This document shows, piece after piece, positions 53,636 to 64,000 of a stretch of DNA of 64,000 bases (positions are counted from its first letter, which is position 1; every line of letters starts with the position of its first letter). The notes below the pieces were generated by a model. The model ran no database searches. It had not been told where the DNA came from and saw nothing but the letters and a program-made list of their open reading frames with translations. The stretch is from Trichoplax adhaerens (taxonomy: Eukaryota > Placozoa > Uniplacotomia > Trichoplacea > Trichoplacidae): NCBI RefSeq assembly GCF_000150275.1, contig NW_002060945.1, positions 5,980,991 through 6,044,990 on the forward strand, in the 5' to 3' direction. The position numbers and the translations under genes were made by a program.

Positions 53636-55487
53636 TATTACAGATCATATAATACTTATTAATTTATAGAAACTGTAAACTTGAGAAATGTTGTATTATA
53701 CTGTTATACACAAACATCAACAATCTTTAGCGCTCTTATCAAGCGTCCTTCATGATTACCGATATCAAATACAAGTATTTTCAGTAAATGCACCAAACGA
53801 CAAAACAGAGTTAGGAAGAATTATAATTATTATTACCAAGATTCATAAATATGATACTAATGAATCAGATAAATTTGTAAGTTCGAATTCTGTACAGTCT
53901 AAATGATGGATGAACTTATTTGCCATTACTTAAAGTATCAGTTTATGCAGATTAATTAATTAATTATATACATTATATATATAAATATATATGAATTACA
54001 TATAATTACAGGTGAAGGTAATTAGTTACTCACACTGTTATCATAGTAAATCTATTAATAAAATATGCTCAAATATTTATGATTAATTTGATATAGACAG
54101 AACTCCGATATCGTATTATTACTGACTATATAAGACTATTTTCCTAGCTATAAATCCGCTAAATGGCTATTAAGAATAGTTAACCTTCTGTAAGCATTAT
54201 GTTGTAGCTTTAAATAATTAGAGTTACTTAATTAACGTGTTTGTTGGAGTAATTGTATGAGTACGTAGTTGACTACAGCATCACTATTGTTTACAGTTAA
54301 TACTATCTTACAAAGTGTATAGTTCATTTTATGCATGAACTAAAACCTCACGATAATAACCCAAAGTATGAGCGTTGTAGGTGCTTTTCAAAAAGCAGAA
54401 GGTAAATTTCGAATCTTTATGAAATAGGATACACAGAATCGATCCCTTAAACTTCAATAATTAATAAAGTAGTATATTGTGATTACATACCACTGTTACT
54501 CTGAGTATGATAGACAAGCACAGTACTCGTACGCATAATTCATACACTAGGCCTTTCATAATTCTCTTAGTATTCTCGACGCTACCTATGGATGCCCACC
54601 TCTAGATAGTGTACTGTATACTAATAAATATACATTTGCATGCAAGTCTATTATCAATTTGATTACGTGGTAAATTTGTCCAATTTCACTTATAAAAATA
54701 TCTTTTGCTATAAAGGTTTAAGTTACTGCCGATTTGAAATTAATATTAATAATATTAAGGGAACTAGTACAGTAATTACTGTATAATACTGTTACTACAG
54801 TTTCTGCCTGCATTTGCATATTATTGTTTTATATAGTAGTGAGGCACTATTCAATACTGTGTGGGGTGGTTTAGTACCGTGCGGTAATGAGTACCTTTCA
54901 TTTGTAGTAGTCCCAGATACAGTACGAAGTAAATCATCCCATAAACTGTATCATAGCAACAGCGCAAGCAGAGTATCTATGAATGTTTTGTTAAACTGTG
55001 AAAACAAAATATGAATAACTTCTATAGAAGACTGCAATTCTGCAAATACATCATAGAGAATAAAGTGTAAATTTATCCGCTGTATGCGTTAGTACACGAG
55101 TACATAGGTACATACAGTTGTAAAATTAATCCTTACTAATAGTGCAGTACCAACCTGATACTCGATGATCAGTTTACATTTTATATGAACTTCAAGGATA
55201 CTATGTGCTAGACTGTGATTTCGAATTTCTGGGATACCTATACGGAATAATTACATAAAAACAAGTAAGTAATGATTGATAGTTTTTTAACTTAAAAGAC
55301 CAGAAATCGTGTAAGTGCTAAACTATCATGTTAAGACGATTGCAAATTTAAATTCATTACATCAGCTAGTTCAATAACATATTTAAAGCACATCTTTCGT
55401 AGTAATTTCTTTAAATATGAAATAATTGACGCTTGGAATATTTCTAAACTCGATATTATAGGGATTGTAATATCCGTAAGCAGTATA
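53636..55487. other. Intergenic region between NAGLU and RIIAD1
   Basis: About 1.85 kb, AT-rich. Short frames at 53688-53906 and 54814-55014 have no family resemblance. It contains a TA-rich low-complexity stretch at about 53955-54010 and a few scattered 'tacagta' words near 54770. Presumably the RIIAD1 promoter lies at the right end. Confidence 0.5.
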
Positions 55488-57059
55488 ATGGAAGCAAAAG
55501 AGGGTGTTGAAATAAGCAGTCGGGAATCGAACGATCTTGGAGCGTTATCTGAAGAACAGCAACAGAAATTGGATCAATTGAAAGTCAGTAATATATAGAT
55601 AGTAACCGCCTATAGATAAATTTTTCCTTCAAATTATACAGCATTATTATTTAGAAAACGACTCGTTACAATTTGATTTCATAAAGTTATCTTGTTTCTA
55701 TAATTATTATAATTTAATAGATTAAAATCAGACAAGAGAACGAACATTATTTTCGGAAGCATCCAGAAATACAGCTAATGACAGCTGGTGTAATGAGGTA
55801 ATTTCCTTCTAGATTAACCATGAGGCTATCGATTATATTTACATTCTAGTATGAAGCTCTAAAGTAAAATTGATAGCTAAAAGGTACTTACACTACGAAA
55901 ATTACCGAGATTGTACTGTCTTCATCACGAAGGCAATATGCGACTCGAGCATAATACTGTATTACAGTAATATAAAATAGTATTTAATACTTTGAAATAC
56001 TGACATACTATAGATCAGACTTCATAGAATTATGCTATACAACTCATTAAATAAAGGATGTATCTACCGTATGCACATTATTTTTTATCGCATTTTATGC
56101 AATCTGTTTGAAAATAGTGTTTATGAAAGCTGTAATTTTTTGCACCGTCGGCGTTGTAAATCGTGAACACATAGTTAGTCCCCAATATTTCGAGTATCTT
56201 CATAAAAGTGAAAAGAGAATTATAATGGAATAAGAGCAAGAAAGACACTTCTTTACATTAGCAGTTTATCGACATTTACATCAGAAATCAAATACGTAGT
56301 GGCAATTGCATCGTCAAAACGTTCAGAATAATCGTTTTATTGCGCTCAATAGACTGATTCTTTACATTTGCTTTTCATCAGTATTTATGTGAAATTTATA
56401 TCTTCTAACGATATAAGTTTATTGATTGCAACTATAGGCAGCTTCATAGCTTAATTATTAGTCTATTTATAGAAATTATGCCCATAACTTTAAACAACAA
56501 CAAATTTGGATCATTTGCAACCTTCGTATTATAGATGTGCAGTACAAGCAAAGTTATTTACTGTTCATTAAAGTATAGTTATTAATTGACATAAACTTAC
56601 TACAGCAGGTGCATTTTAATAGGTACAACTTTATTCAGTCTTTTATACTTTAAGTTATGCTCAATAAATCAATTATTATTAATTTCTTCTCAGGGACATT
56701 CTCAACAAGCAGCCAGATGATCCACAGACTTTTATTGCATGTAAGAGCGTCAGATTCAATATTGTACTCCATTCATTTGCAATGTATTAATTATCGTAAT
56801 CGAGAAACCAGCAATATACGCGTATTATACTGTATCAAGTTATCCTTTTACTTTATTCTATTTAGCCTACATTAAGTTACGATATCACGACTATCTTATA
56901 TTGTGAATTTAATTTCTATATATTTTCGCTGAGGACTTAAGTTTCGCTTTTATTTTAGCTTATTTTACAGACCCAACACTAAACGGTAGGATTAGTAACC
57001 AAGTACAAGAAAGATCATTAAATATTAGGAGAAACAGCCGCAAGTTATTGAATAAATAA
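55488..57059 (+). CDS. RIIAD1: RIIa domain-containing protein 1
   Basis: Small protein with a dimerisation/docking fold like the regulatory subunit of protein kinase A. Related proteins bind A-kinase anchoring proteins, often in cilia. Four exons join in phase: 55488-55583, 55721-55797, 56694-56740 and 56959-57059, giving 106 residues (human 92). Landmarks are 'GALSEEQQQKLDQLKIKIR' (18-36), 'ENEHYFRKHPEIQLMTAGV' (38-56), 'ILNKQPDDPQTFIASYFTDP', which matches the conserved 'RPxxxxxFAADYFTDP' region, and a basic tail 'RRNSRKLLNK'. Exon 4 is placed at the acceptor ending 56958 because it restores 'YFTDP'; a second acceptor 12 bp later is also in frame. None of its exons exceeds 101 bp, so simple open-frame scanning misses it. 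Confidence 0.9.
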
Positions 57060-57823
57060 TCTGCTATCCTCAACTATTGAAGTGATTGTACTGTCGTATC
57101 AATTATATAAATATTGGCTATGAATGCATAGAATACGATAAACTGATATGCAATATAACAAGGTAGTATACTGAATTTGCATTGTACAATATTACAATTA
57201 TAGCCTACGTATGAAATGTAAAATGTACGGTAATGTCGTGTATCGTAAGATATGATGATACTGAATTACTGATGCTCTTTTAATTTTCTGATGGCATATA
57301 TATAATTACATGTAATCTAATTAAAATAGAATCAATTATAATTATTACGATTGAATAATTCCAGTGTATTGCTTTTCCGTTCATCTAAAACTTTACATTA
57401 TACCAAATAAATTAAGCACATGTATATTTCTATTTTAGCGATTTTTTATTAGTAATGATTAGCTTTGCATTTATATAGTGAATATCCGCGAATTTAAGTT
57501 GGGTGTGATGCATAATATAAAATATAGATTATAGTATGCGCGTACGCGTATGAAGGGTCGTTTGGGGTTGTTTTATTATAGTGCATAGTCATTCTCGAAG
57601 AAGTAGATAAAAAAAAGCATGCCTATTATCTCATCGTACTCTAACTATTGTACGATTATAAAGCATGTTATACCTGATAAATGAATATTTTAACAATTCA
57701 TCTACCTATTAAGTTTCATCTCCCATGGAATTCACGTCTGACCTGAAGTTGATAGTCAAATTATTATCTCTATCTATACTATACAGTATATTCATATTTG
57801 ACTGTCCGAATTTTGTACTTTGC

Positions 57824-58235
57824 AAGAAACTGACATACTGTATATATCCTGTATACTGATCGTGAGTAATTTATTCACCGGTCTTGTAGTTATTCTACAG
57901 TATATTAAATAACATGACACAGTACTCGTACTGACAGTCTATCACAATCAGAACGTGAAATAATCACTTACTCCATATAGTACGTATGAATTTAAGGAGT
58001 ATGATATTATGATCGTATGAATTCTATATGTTCTTACAAGAAATTGACGTATATATCCCGTACACTGATCGTGAGTAATTTATTCGCCGGTCTTGTAGTT
58101 ATTCTACGCTATATTACATAACATGACACAGTACACGTACTGACAGTCTATCACAATCAGAACGTGAAATAATCACTTACTCCATATAGTACGTATGAAT
58201 TTAAGGAATATGATATTATGATCGTATGAATTCTA
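57824..58235. repeat. Recent tandem duplication, period 209 bp
   Basis: Copy 1 and copy 2 share 'cgtgagtaatttattc', 'ggtcttgtagttattctac' and 'gacagtctatcacaatcag', and both end 'atgaattctatatgttctt'. The offset of 209 bp is the same at two separate landmarks (57861/58070 and 57933/58142). Confidence 0.95.
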
Positions 58236-58800
58236 TATGTTCTTGCTACCCACTCTACAACTTTCTGTGTATGCTACAAACAAGGACTTCTAAACGAAAA
58301 GAGAGTGTATCAAGGATTTTGGGGTTATGTTCAGGCACTCGGAGCTACTTTGTGCTACTGTTGTGTGATCTTCACTCTCCGTTTAGTCTGTTGCATACTA
58401 TTATGTGTAGTGTTGCGGGCCCCTCTAGCCCTAGAGTTCTAGTCATACAGCGCATATACAGTACTGTACACAGTACAGTACAGTACAGTATGGTGACCAT
58501 TTTTACCTCTGTAAGGAATATGATATTATGATCATATGAATTCTATATATATAACATATATATGTTCTTACTACCAACTCTACAACTTTCTGTGTATACT
58601 ACAAACAAGCACTTCCAAACGAAAAGAGAATGTATCAAGGATTTTGGGCTATGCTCAGTAATGCTCAGGCACTCGGAGCTTCTTTGTGCTATTGTTGTCT
58701 GCTCTTCACTCTCGGTTTAGTCTGTTGCATACTAATATGTTTAGTGTTGTAAGCCCTTCTAGCCCCTAGAGTCTAGTCATACAGCGCATGTACATGGCCC
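58205..58800. repeat. Second nested duplication, period about 310-325 bp
   Basis: Both copies contain 'atgatattatgatc', 'ctctacaactttctgtgta', 'gtgtatcaaggattttggg' (variant in copy 2), 'gcactcggagct' and 'ctagtcatacagcgcat'. Copy 2 has an inserted 'atatataacatatata' tract. It overlaps the end of the 209 bp duplication. Confidence 0.9.
58450..58485. repeat. TACAG/GTACAGTA repeat run
   Basis: 'cagtactgtacacagtacag' and 'tacagtacagtat' form a short run of pentamer-like GTACA/TACAG units. Confidence 0.9.
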
Positions 58801-58834
58801 ATCAAGGCTACAAGCTACAGTGCGCCTAGTGCTT

Positions 58835-58955
58835 TACAGTATACAGTACTGTACTTGTACTGTATGTACTGTACGTACTGTACAGTACAGTCCACTCAGT
58901 GTACAGTACAGCATTGTAATGGATGTACAGTACAGTACAGTACAGTACGCATAGA
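58835..58955. repeat. Dense GTACAGTA/TACTGTAC repeat cluster
   Basis: About 120 bp made mostly of 'tactgtac', 'gtacagta' and 'acagtacagtacagtacagt' words, about 160 bp upstream of the NCLN start codon. Strongly self-complementary. Confidence 0.9.
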
Positions 58956-59112
58956 GCTGCATATTCGTGTTCACTTCCCTTTCCTTCAGCCATTCAGGCC
59001 AGGTCGCAAGAAATTGCAATCCCTTGACTAGTAGATGCCTAACCAGTTCCGCTGATTGCTTTATATTGCTCTTGCTTTCGTCTGGCTAACTACAAAAACA
59101 AGCTTTACACTC

Positions 59113-62100
59113 ATGTTCATGGCCAAGGATGCAATGATGATGAGTTGGACAAAGACATTGACAGCCTTCCTTACAGCTGTCGTGATTGTAATGTCTTGTA
59201 TGACTCCATGTGATGGCTCATATGCTTTTCAAGCTTTTCGAATGCAGCAATATCAATTGCATGGAGTATCTTATGGTATTACCTTGAATAATATTGATAT
59301 TTAAATCCTGTTTTTGACCGTTTTAACTTTTCCTCATGATGACAATGATTAATCTTGATTATCTATGCTTAATACCCTTCTTTCTTTTTGAAAAGATTGA
59401 ATTCATGATGCCTTTTTTATTGCAATTTTATAAATCAATCAAACCATTCAATTGGAATTCAACTTTGTTTTTAACAGGCTGTAAAAGTGCTCTTGTCAAT
59501 ATGGAAGTACGTTTAGCAAATTCCGATTTAATTCTGCGCCGATGCATTTTTATACGTATAGCCGATTTGACTATTGATAAATTTCAAGCCCTAATCAATA
59601 ATGGGGCTGGAGCGATAGTTGTACTATTACCGTCCGAATTCTACACCTCACCCATGGAAAATAGAAAGGTATGCACACTGTACAAATAGTGCTGGCTGCG
59701 CTAGATTGAATATTGGCCTAATGATTATTTCATAAAGGTTAACAAATACCTCTGTAGTAGCATAGTATGCTTGGTTCTAACACTGATCAATAATCCTACC
59801 TAAGGCTTCATTAGACATCGATTCGGTAGAATGTCAACTAGTAGGAGACTTTTCAATTTACAACCTACTCTATCGGCATAATGTAAACTTTAAAGTGATT
59901 CCAATGAACCTACAACCTCTCCAACAATTGCTATATTAATCATAATTATAAACTAGGTATCGTAGCACTGGAAAATAATTCTTTTACAGTAATACGATAT
60001 GTACATTATACCTTTGTTTAGTCTCTACGACTATGCGACAAAAGATTATGGCTAAAACTTTGACCAATAAGCATTTTATTCCTTATTTTCTCTTTATCAA
60101 AGCTGCTGGCTTTTGAGAAAAAATGTATTCATCTGTGTCTGTGTGCAAATACAGTAGCTTATATAATAAATTTATCGCCTTGTAGGACTGGCTGGAATTA
60201 GAGCACCAAATTATGGAAGAAGAAGTGCCCGTACCAGTGTATTTCACCGTTGAAGATGCAAACTTAACATCGATATATACAGAAATACAACAGTCTGCAG
60301 ATGCCACTTCTGGATCGACAGCAATAGCAGGTAATAATCCCTATTTACTATTGTTCATATAGTCAAGAACGTCACGTGAAAATTTGTCCTATTTTATGCT
60401 AACTCTTAAATTATCAAATAGAAGATTGAACTGCAGTACTAACATTTACATTTCAATTAATTCAATTTATCTTTAATTCTTCGTAGCCATTCTTGATTCC
60501 GTTGCAAGCTTTGGTTACCAAATCTACAGTGATGGTAAAGAATCTAAACCAGACAGCGATGCAAAATTAGTCAATTTTTACGTAAGTTATTTATTTAGAG
60601 CGTTTCTCAATATATTATAGTAAAACATGCATACTACAATATATAATTTAGTACTTTAATATCACGTATATTACAATGATACTTTGGCTAGTTAAGCTTT
60701 CCATTTAGTGATAAATAATAATAAAGGGCTATGTCTGCTTATGTATCATTCTAGGGCAAGCTGATAGGATTTGGTATAGAAGAACAACTTCCTACTATAG
60801 CATTTGTAACACACTACGATTCTTTTGGAATCGCACCTGTAAGACTGTTTAACAATTTGAGCTTATGTAACTATTCTTTCCATGAAATACGGTTTATTTT
60901 TTAAAACTGCGCCTTTGATAGACATAGATAGTGATGAACAACATCTCAGTGCTGCAAGTAAAGCAGTTACATAAAATTAGGAACCATTAATGCAATATAT
61001 AAAATCTATTCTAACTATCAATTATACTATTACATGATTATTTGAAATATCACTTCTGCAACTCTAGATTCATTGTTGATACTTAAGAGTTACTTTATGT
61101 CGTTAATAACTTATTTCAATTGCTTCTGTAACACGAATAGGGACTGGCGTACGGTTATGATACTAACGGTAGTGGTGTTGTTGCTCTTTTAGAACTTGCT
61201 CGATTATTTTCAAGGTTTTATTTGCTTCGATCAATGATAGTGTTTAAGAGTTTTAAGTTTAATTATTTACCTAATTCCATATTCTGTATATTTCAGTATG
61301 TATAAATCTGGGAAAATGCGATCAAGGTATGATTTCTTGTGAAGAATAAGTTTACTGATGTATAGCGATAAATAGTATTGACGCTCACATATCTTCTATT
61401 AGATACAACTTACTCTTTGTCCTCACGGCGGGTGGAAATTTCAATTATCACGGAACAAAAAAGTGGATTGAAGAAGAATTAGATTCTGCAGGTATTAGTG
61501 TAGATTGATAAATGGAAAGAGATACGTACTATGATGTAATCTCCGCTGAATCCTTTGTGACCTAGATTCCAACCTATTGACCGACGTTGACTACGTTGTA
61601 TGTATCGATTCCATTGGTCGTTCAGAAAATTTACATCTCCATGTATCGAAACCACCTAAGGAAGATACTGCTGGTTATGCTCTTGTAAAGGTTAATTTAT
61701 ATACGTGATTAGCATTATTTTTGTGAAGTCTACACGCTAATATCAGCAAGTACTATATCATGAACCGTTATAGGAATTCAAACAAACTGCTGAAATGCTT
61801 GGTATCAACTTCACGATGATACATAAGAAGATTAACTTAGGAGAGGATTTGCTTTCCTGGGAGCATGAAAGATTTTCACTCAGACGTCTGCCTGCCGGAA
61901 CAATCTCACACTTTAATCATCACGTAGATAAAGGACGGCGAACTATCTCGGATACTAGGTCAGCATTAGTGGTCTAAGCGATCATGTAATAGTTAACTTG
62001 TTATCATGCTATTGTAATAATTTATAGCTAATCAGCACCTTCTCACGGCAGATTCGAAGCCAATGTTGATATCATTGAGAAAAATGTAAAATTTATTGGA

Positions 62101-63241
62101 GAATCTGTTGCACGCTATATATTTAACCTTTCATCTCAGGTAAATTTTAATGAAATATTTTATAGTTCACTCTTTATCTCGCTGATAATTATAACTTCAG
62201 TCATAACCCTACCTTTTAAGAATCTCCTACTTTTATCGTTACTTGTAGCTACAAGAGCAGCAATTTCAATTATTAACAGATGAACTGGTTTGTGCTGAAT
62301 TAATACATATGTATAGTGACTGCTTCATCTAACGCATATTTGATGGTTAAACGATATTGCATGCTACCTATTTAATGCAAATTTGTACAATTTCTATTTA
62401 AGTCATTACATCGTGATTTCATCGAAACCTGGATGCATCAACTTACAAAGCAGCCCAGAGGAGCGCAATTATTCGGAAAAGATCATAATTTATTGAATGC
62501 TTTTGAACAGGTACCATAAGATTTTAACTTATTATTTCTGTCCGCCGAGTAAAATTTTTACACTTTAATTTTATTACTGCTTAGGTCATGACAGCCCACC
62601 TAAAAGATGTGAAAAAAATTATCATGCGCCCTGATAAAAAGTACAATTAATTTTTGATCAATAAATTAAAGTTACTGCATATAACTATAATGATTTATTG
62701 ATGATTATATAGTATTTTCTGCGTAATACTTTACTTAATTAATAACGTGAACGTACTAATAAAAAAATGTTTCAAATGTTGCATAGGGACCCGGAATTCA
62801 TATTTTATGATTCTTCACTAATGCAGTTACATGCATACAGGTAATATTTAGCTAATAAGCTCTTGTACAAGATACCTTGTTGAATATATTAATGAAACAA
62901 TCATTACATGTGACATTGACTGAATTTTTACGATTACACCATTGGTAGGGTCAAGCCAGCTTTATTTGATCTCTTCCTAGCTGTTGGAATTGCCGCATAT
63001 GTTGGGATTGTATATCTCATCGTTCAGGTGATACTAATTACCAAATACATCACTCCCTAAAAGTCTCGCGATATGTGTATTAATCGTCTAAAAAATGTTT
63101 TGGTCTAAAATACACCTGATATCACTCTTATTAACCTTAACCTTAATAACTAATTTCTGTCATTTGTTTCAATAGAATATGCCAACTGTTGCTGGAATTC
63201 TGGCCTATTTTGCGATTAAGTCAAAATCAAAATCAGATTAA
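59113..63241 (+). CDS. NCLN: Nicalin, ER membrane protein
   Basis: ER protein that works with NOMO and TMEM147 in multipass membrane-protein biogenesis; its luminal part is an aminopeptidase-like fold without peptidase activity. Seventeen exons join in phase to give 556 residues (human 563): 59113-59275, 59478-59668, 60186-60330, 60487-60581, 60755-60838, 61141-61214, 61297-61326, 61403-61491, 61566-61690, 61774-61958, 62052-62139, 62249-62287, 62403-62510, 62585-62640, 62787-62840, 62949-63027 and 63176-63241. A signal sequence '[11 protein letters not shown]' leads to '[14 protein letters not shown]'. Family motifs: '[14 protein letters not shown]', '[12 protein letters not shown]', '[20 protein letters not shown]', '[15 protein letters not shown]', 'DPEFIFYD'. 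A C-terminal membrane segment '[18 protein letters not shown]' precedes a short lysine-rich tail. Start chosen at the first ATG; ATG at 59119 is also possible. Confidence 0.97.
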
Positions 63242-64000
63242 TGTAAAGTACGAATCCCTTAAATTAATCTGTTTAGTAAGTTACGAATATTTCCGAGCTA
63301 TCTGCTGTACTTTTTTATCCTTATGCGATAAGTGTAAATGATCACTACTGTTGTGGTACTTTTGTTATTGCAAATTTTTGTATACAACCGAAACTATAAA
63401 ACTACTTTGCATGCAGATAATTGTTTTACATAAATATTTAAAGCTGGAAAATGTTATACAGTGACATACACAGCTACGAGGGGAATAAAATTGGACTACC
63501 GGAAGTAAAAATTATCTATTACTATGAAAGTCTACTCCGGCAGATGATCCGTATCTCGATAGATTTGAATCGTTACTGTGAACGCGATGACAATAAGTTC
63601 TGAATATGCGTTCAGGACTTTATCTCTATAAATTATAATTACTATAAGAGTGCGCTTATCCTATATAAGCAATGCAGTAAATACCACTGCCTCCTCTATA
63701 TCTCTGGCAGTAGTTCTACTTTCAGCATTTTAAGATAATTAATTGCAGAAAATTTATTAAAACAGCACGTATACAGGTTTGTGGGCAAATCTCATTATAT
63801 ATATATATCGGCCATTACGCGTATTGGCCAACTTCGGACATTGGCCGTAACCTATATGTACGCGTATGCTGTACTTCAGCGTTGTTAATAGAGTAGTCTA
63901 ATTGCCTAACTTGATTCATTTTTTTGAGGCTATATACGGTGGTATGTGTACAATATTAATGAACAGCGTACTTGTACGTGTACCGTAGCTGGATATTGAA
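63242..64000. other. 3' flank of NCLN, no gene seen
   Basis: No exon is recognisable. It contains a short TA run (63796-63808) and an imperfect 20 bp palindrome, 'ggccattacgcgtattggcc' (63810-63829), followed by two more 'ttggcc' words. Confidence 0.5.

Larger units (their letters stand above)
57060..59112. other. Intergenic region between RIIAD1 and NCLN, rich in duplications
   Basis: About 2 kb with no supported exon. Its right half consists of nested tandem duplications and TACAGTA microsatellite-like runs (listed separately). Frames at 58226-58531 and 58834-59019 read through the repeats. The NCLN promoter should lie at its right end. Confidence 0.55.

Noticed and set aside
58226-58531. 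101-codon open frame upstream of NCLN
   Set aside because: Lies within nested duplications and ends in TACAGTA repeats; no family resemblance.

Overview
The window looks like nuclear DNA of an early-branching animal, most likely a placozoan (Trichoplax/Hoilungia type); this identity is an inference. The DNA is strongly AT-rich. The genes are metazoan in type and cut into many small exons with GT-AG introns. No operons, bacterial ribosome sites, tRNA or rRNA genes, CRISPR arrays or intact transposons were seen. I rebuilt gene models by hand from splice sites, reading phase and family motifs. For SLC6, CSNK1G, NDUFA13, RIIAD1 and NCLN the exon phases close exactly; for CNTLN and MYBBP1A some exon edges are approximate.

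Layout: 1-7.5 kb is gene-poor and largely built of old, diverged tandem duplications. 7.5-13.8 kb (+) is a divergent SLC6 (neurotransmitter:sodium symporter) family transporter whose introns contain similar decayed minisatellites. 14.1-25.6 kb (-) is centlein (CNTLN), a centriole-linker coiled-coil protein in about 32 exons, ending 317 bp from the transporter. 27.8-36.6 kb (-) is casein kinase 1 gamma (CSNK1G) with two introns of about 2.7 kb. 39.2-40.4 kb (+) is complex I subunit NDUFA13/GRIM-19. 41.9-50.4 kb (-) is MYBBP1A/POL5, a nucleolar HEAT-repeat protein in about 30 exons. 51.4-53.6 kb (+) is lysosomal alpha-N-acetylglucosaminidase (NAGLU) as one uninterrupted exon. 55.5-57.1 kb (+) is RIIAD1, a small RIIa docking-domain protein. 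59.1-63.2 kb (+) is nicalin (NCLN), an ER membrane protein, in 17 exons.

The genes are unrelated housekeeping and cell-biology functions, so no shared pathway is evident. Two pairs are head-to-head (CSNK1G/NDUFA13 and MYBBP1A/NAGLU) and two are tail-to-tail (SLC6/CNTLN and NDUFA13/MYBBP1A). The most noticeable unexplained pattern is a short palindromic motif, TACAGTA/TACTGTA, often as TACAGTACTGTA. It clusters in the 5' intergenic regions at 37.7-39.1, 50.5-50.8 and 57.8-58.95 kb and is sparse in most other gaps. The other points of interest are the altered sodium-site positions in the SLC6 protein, the intronless NAGLU, and the decayed tandem-repeat landscape of the first 13 kb.
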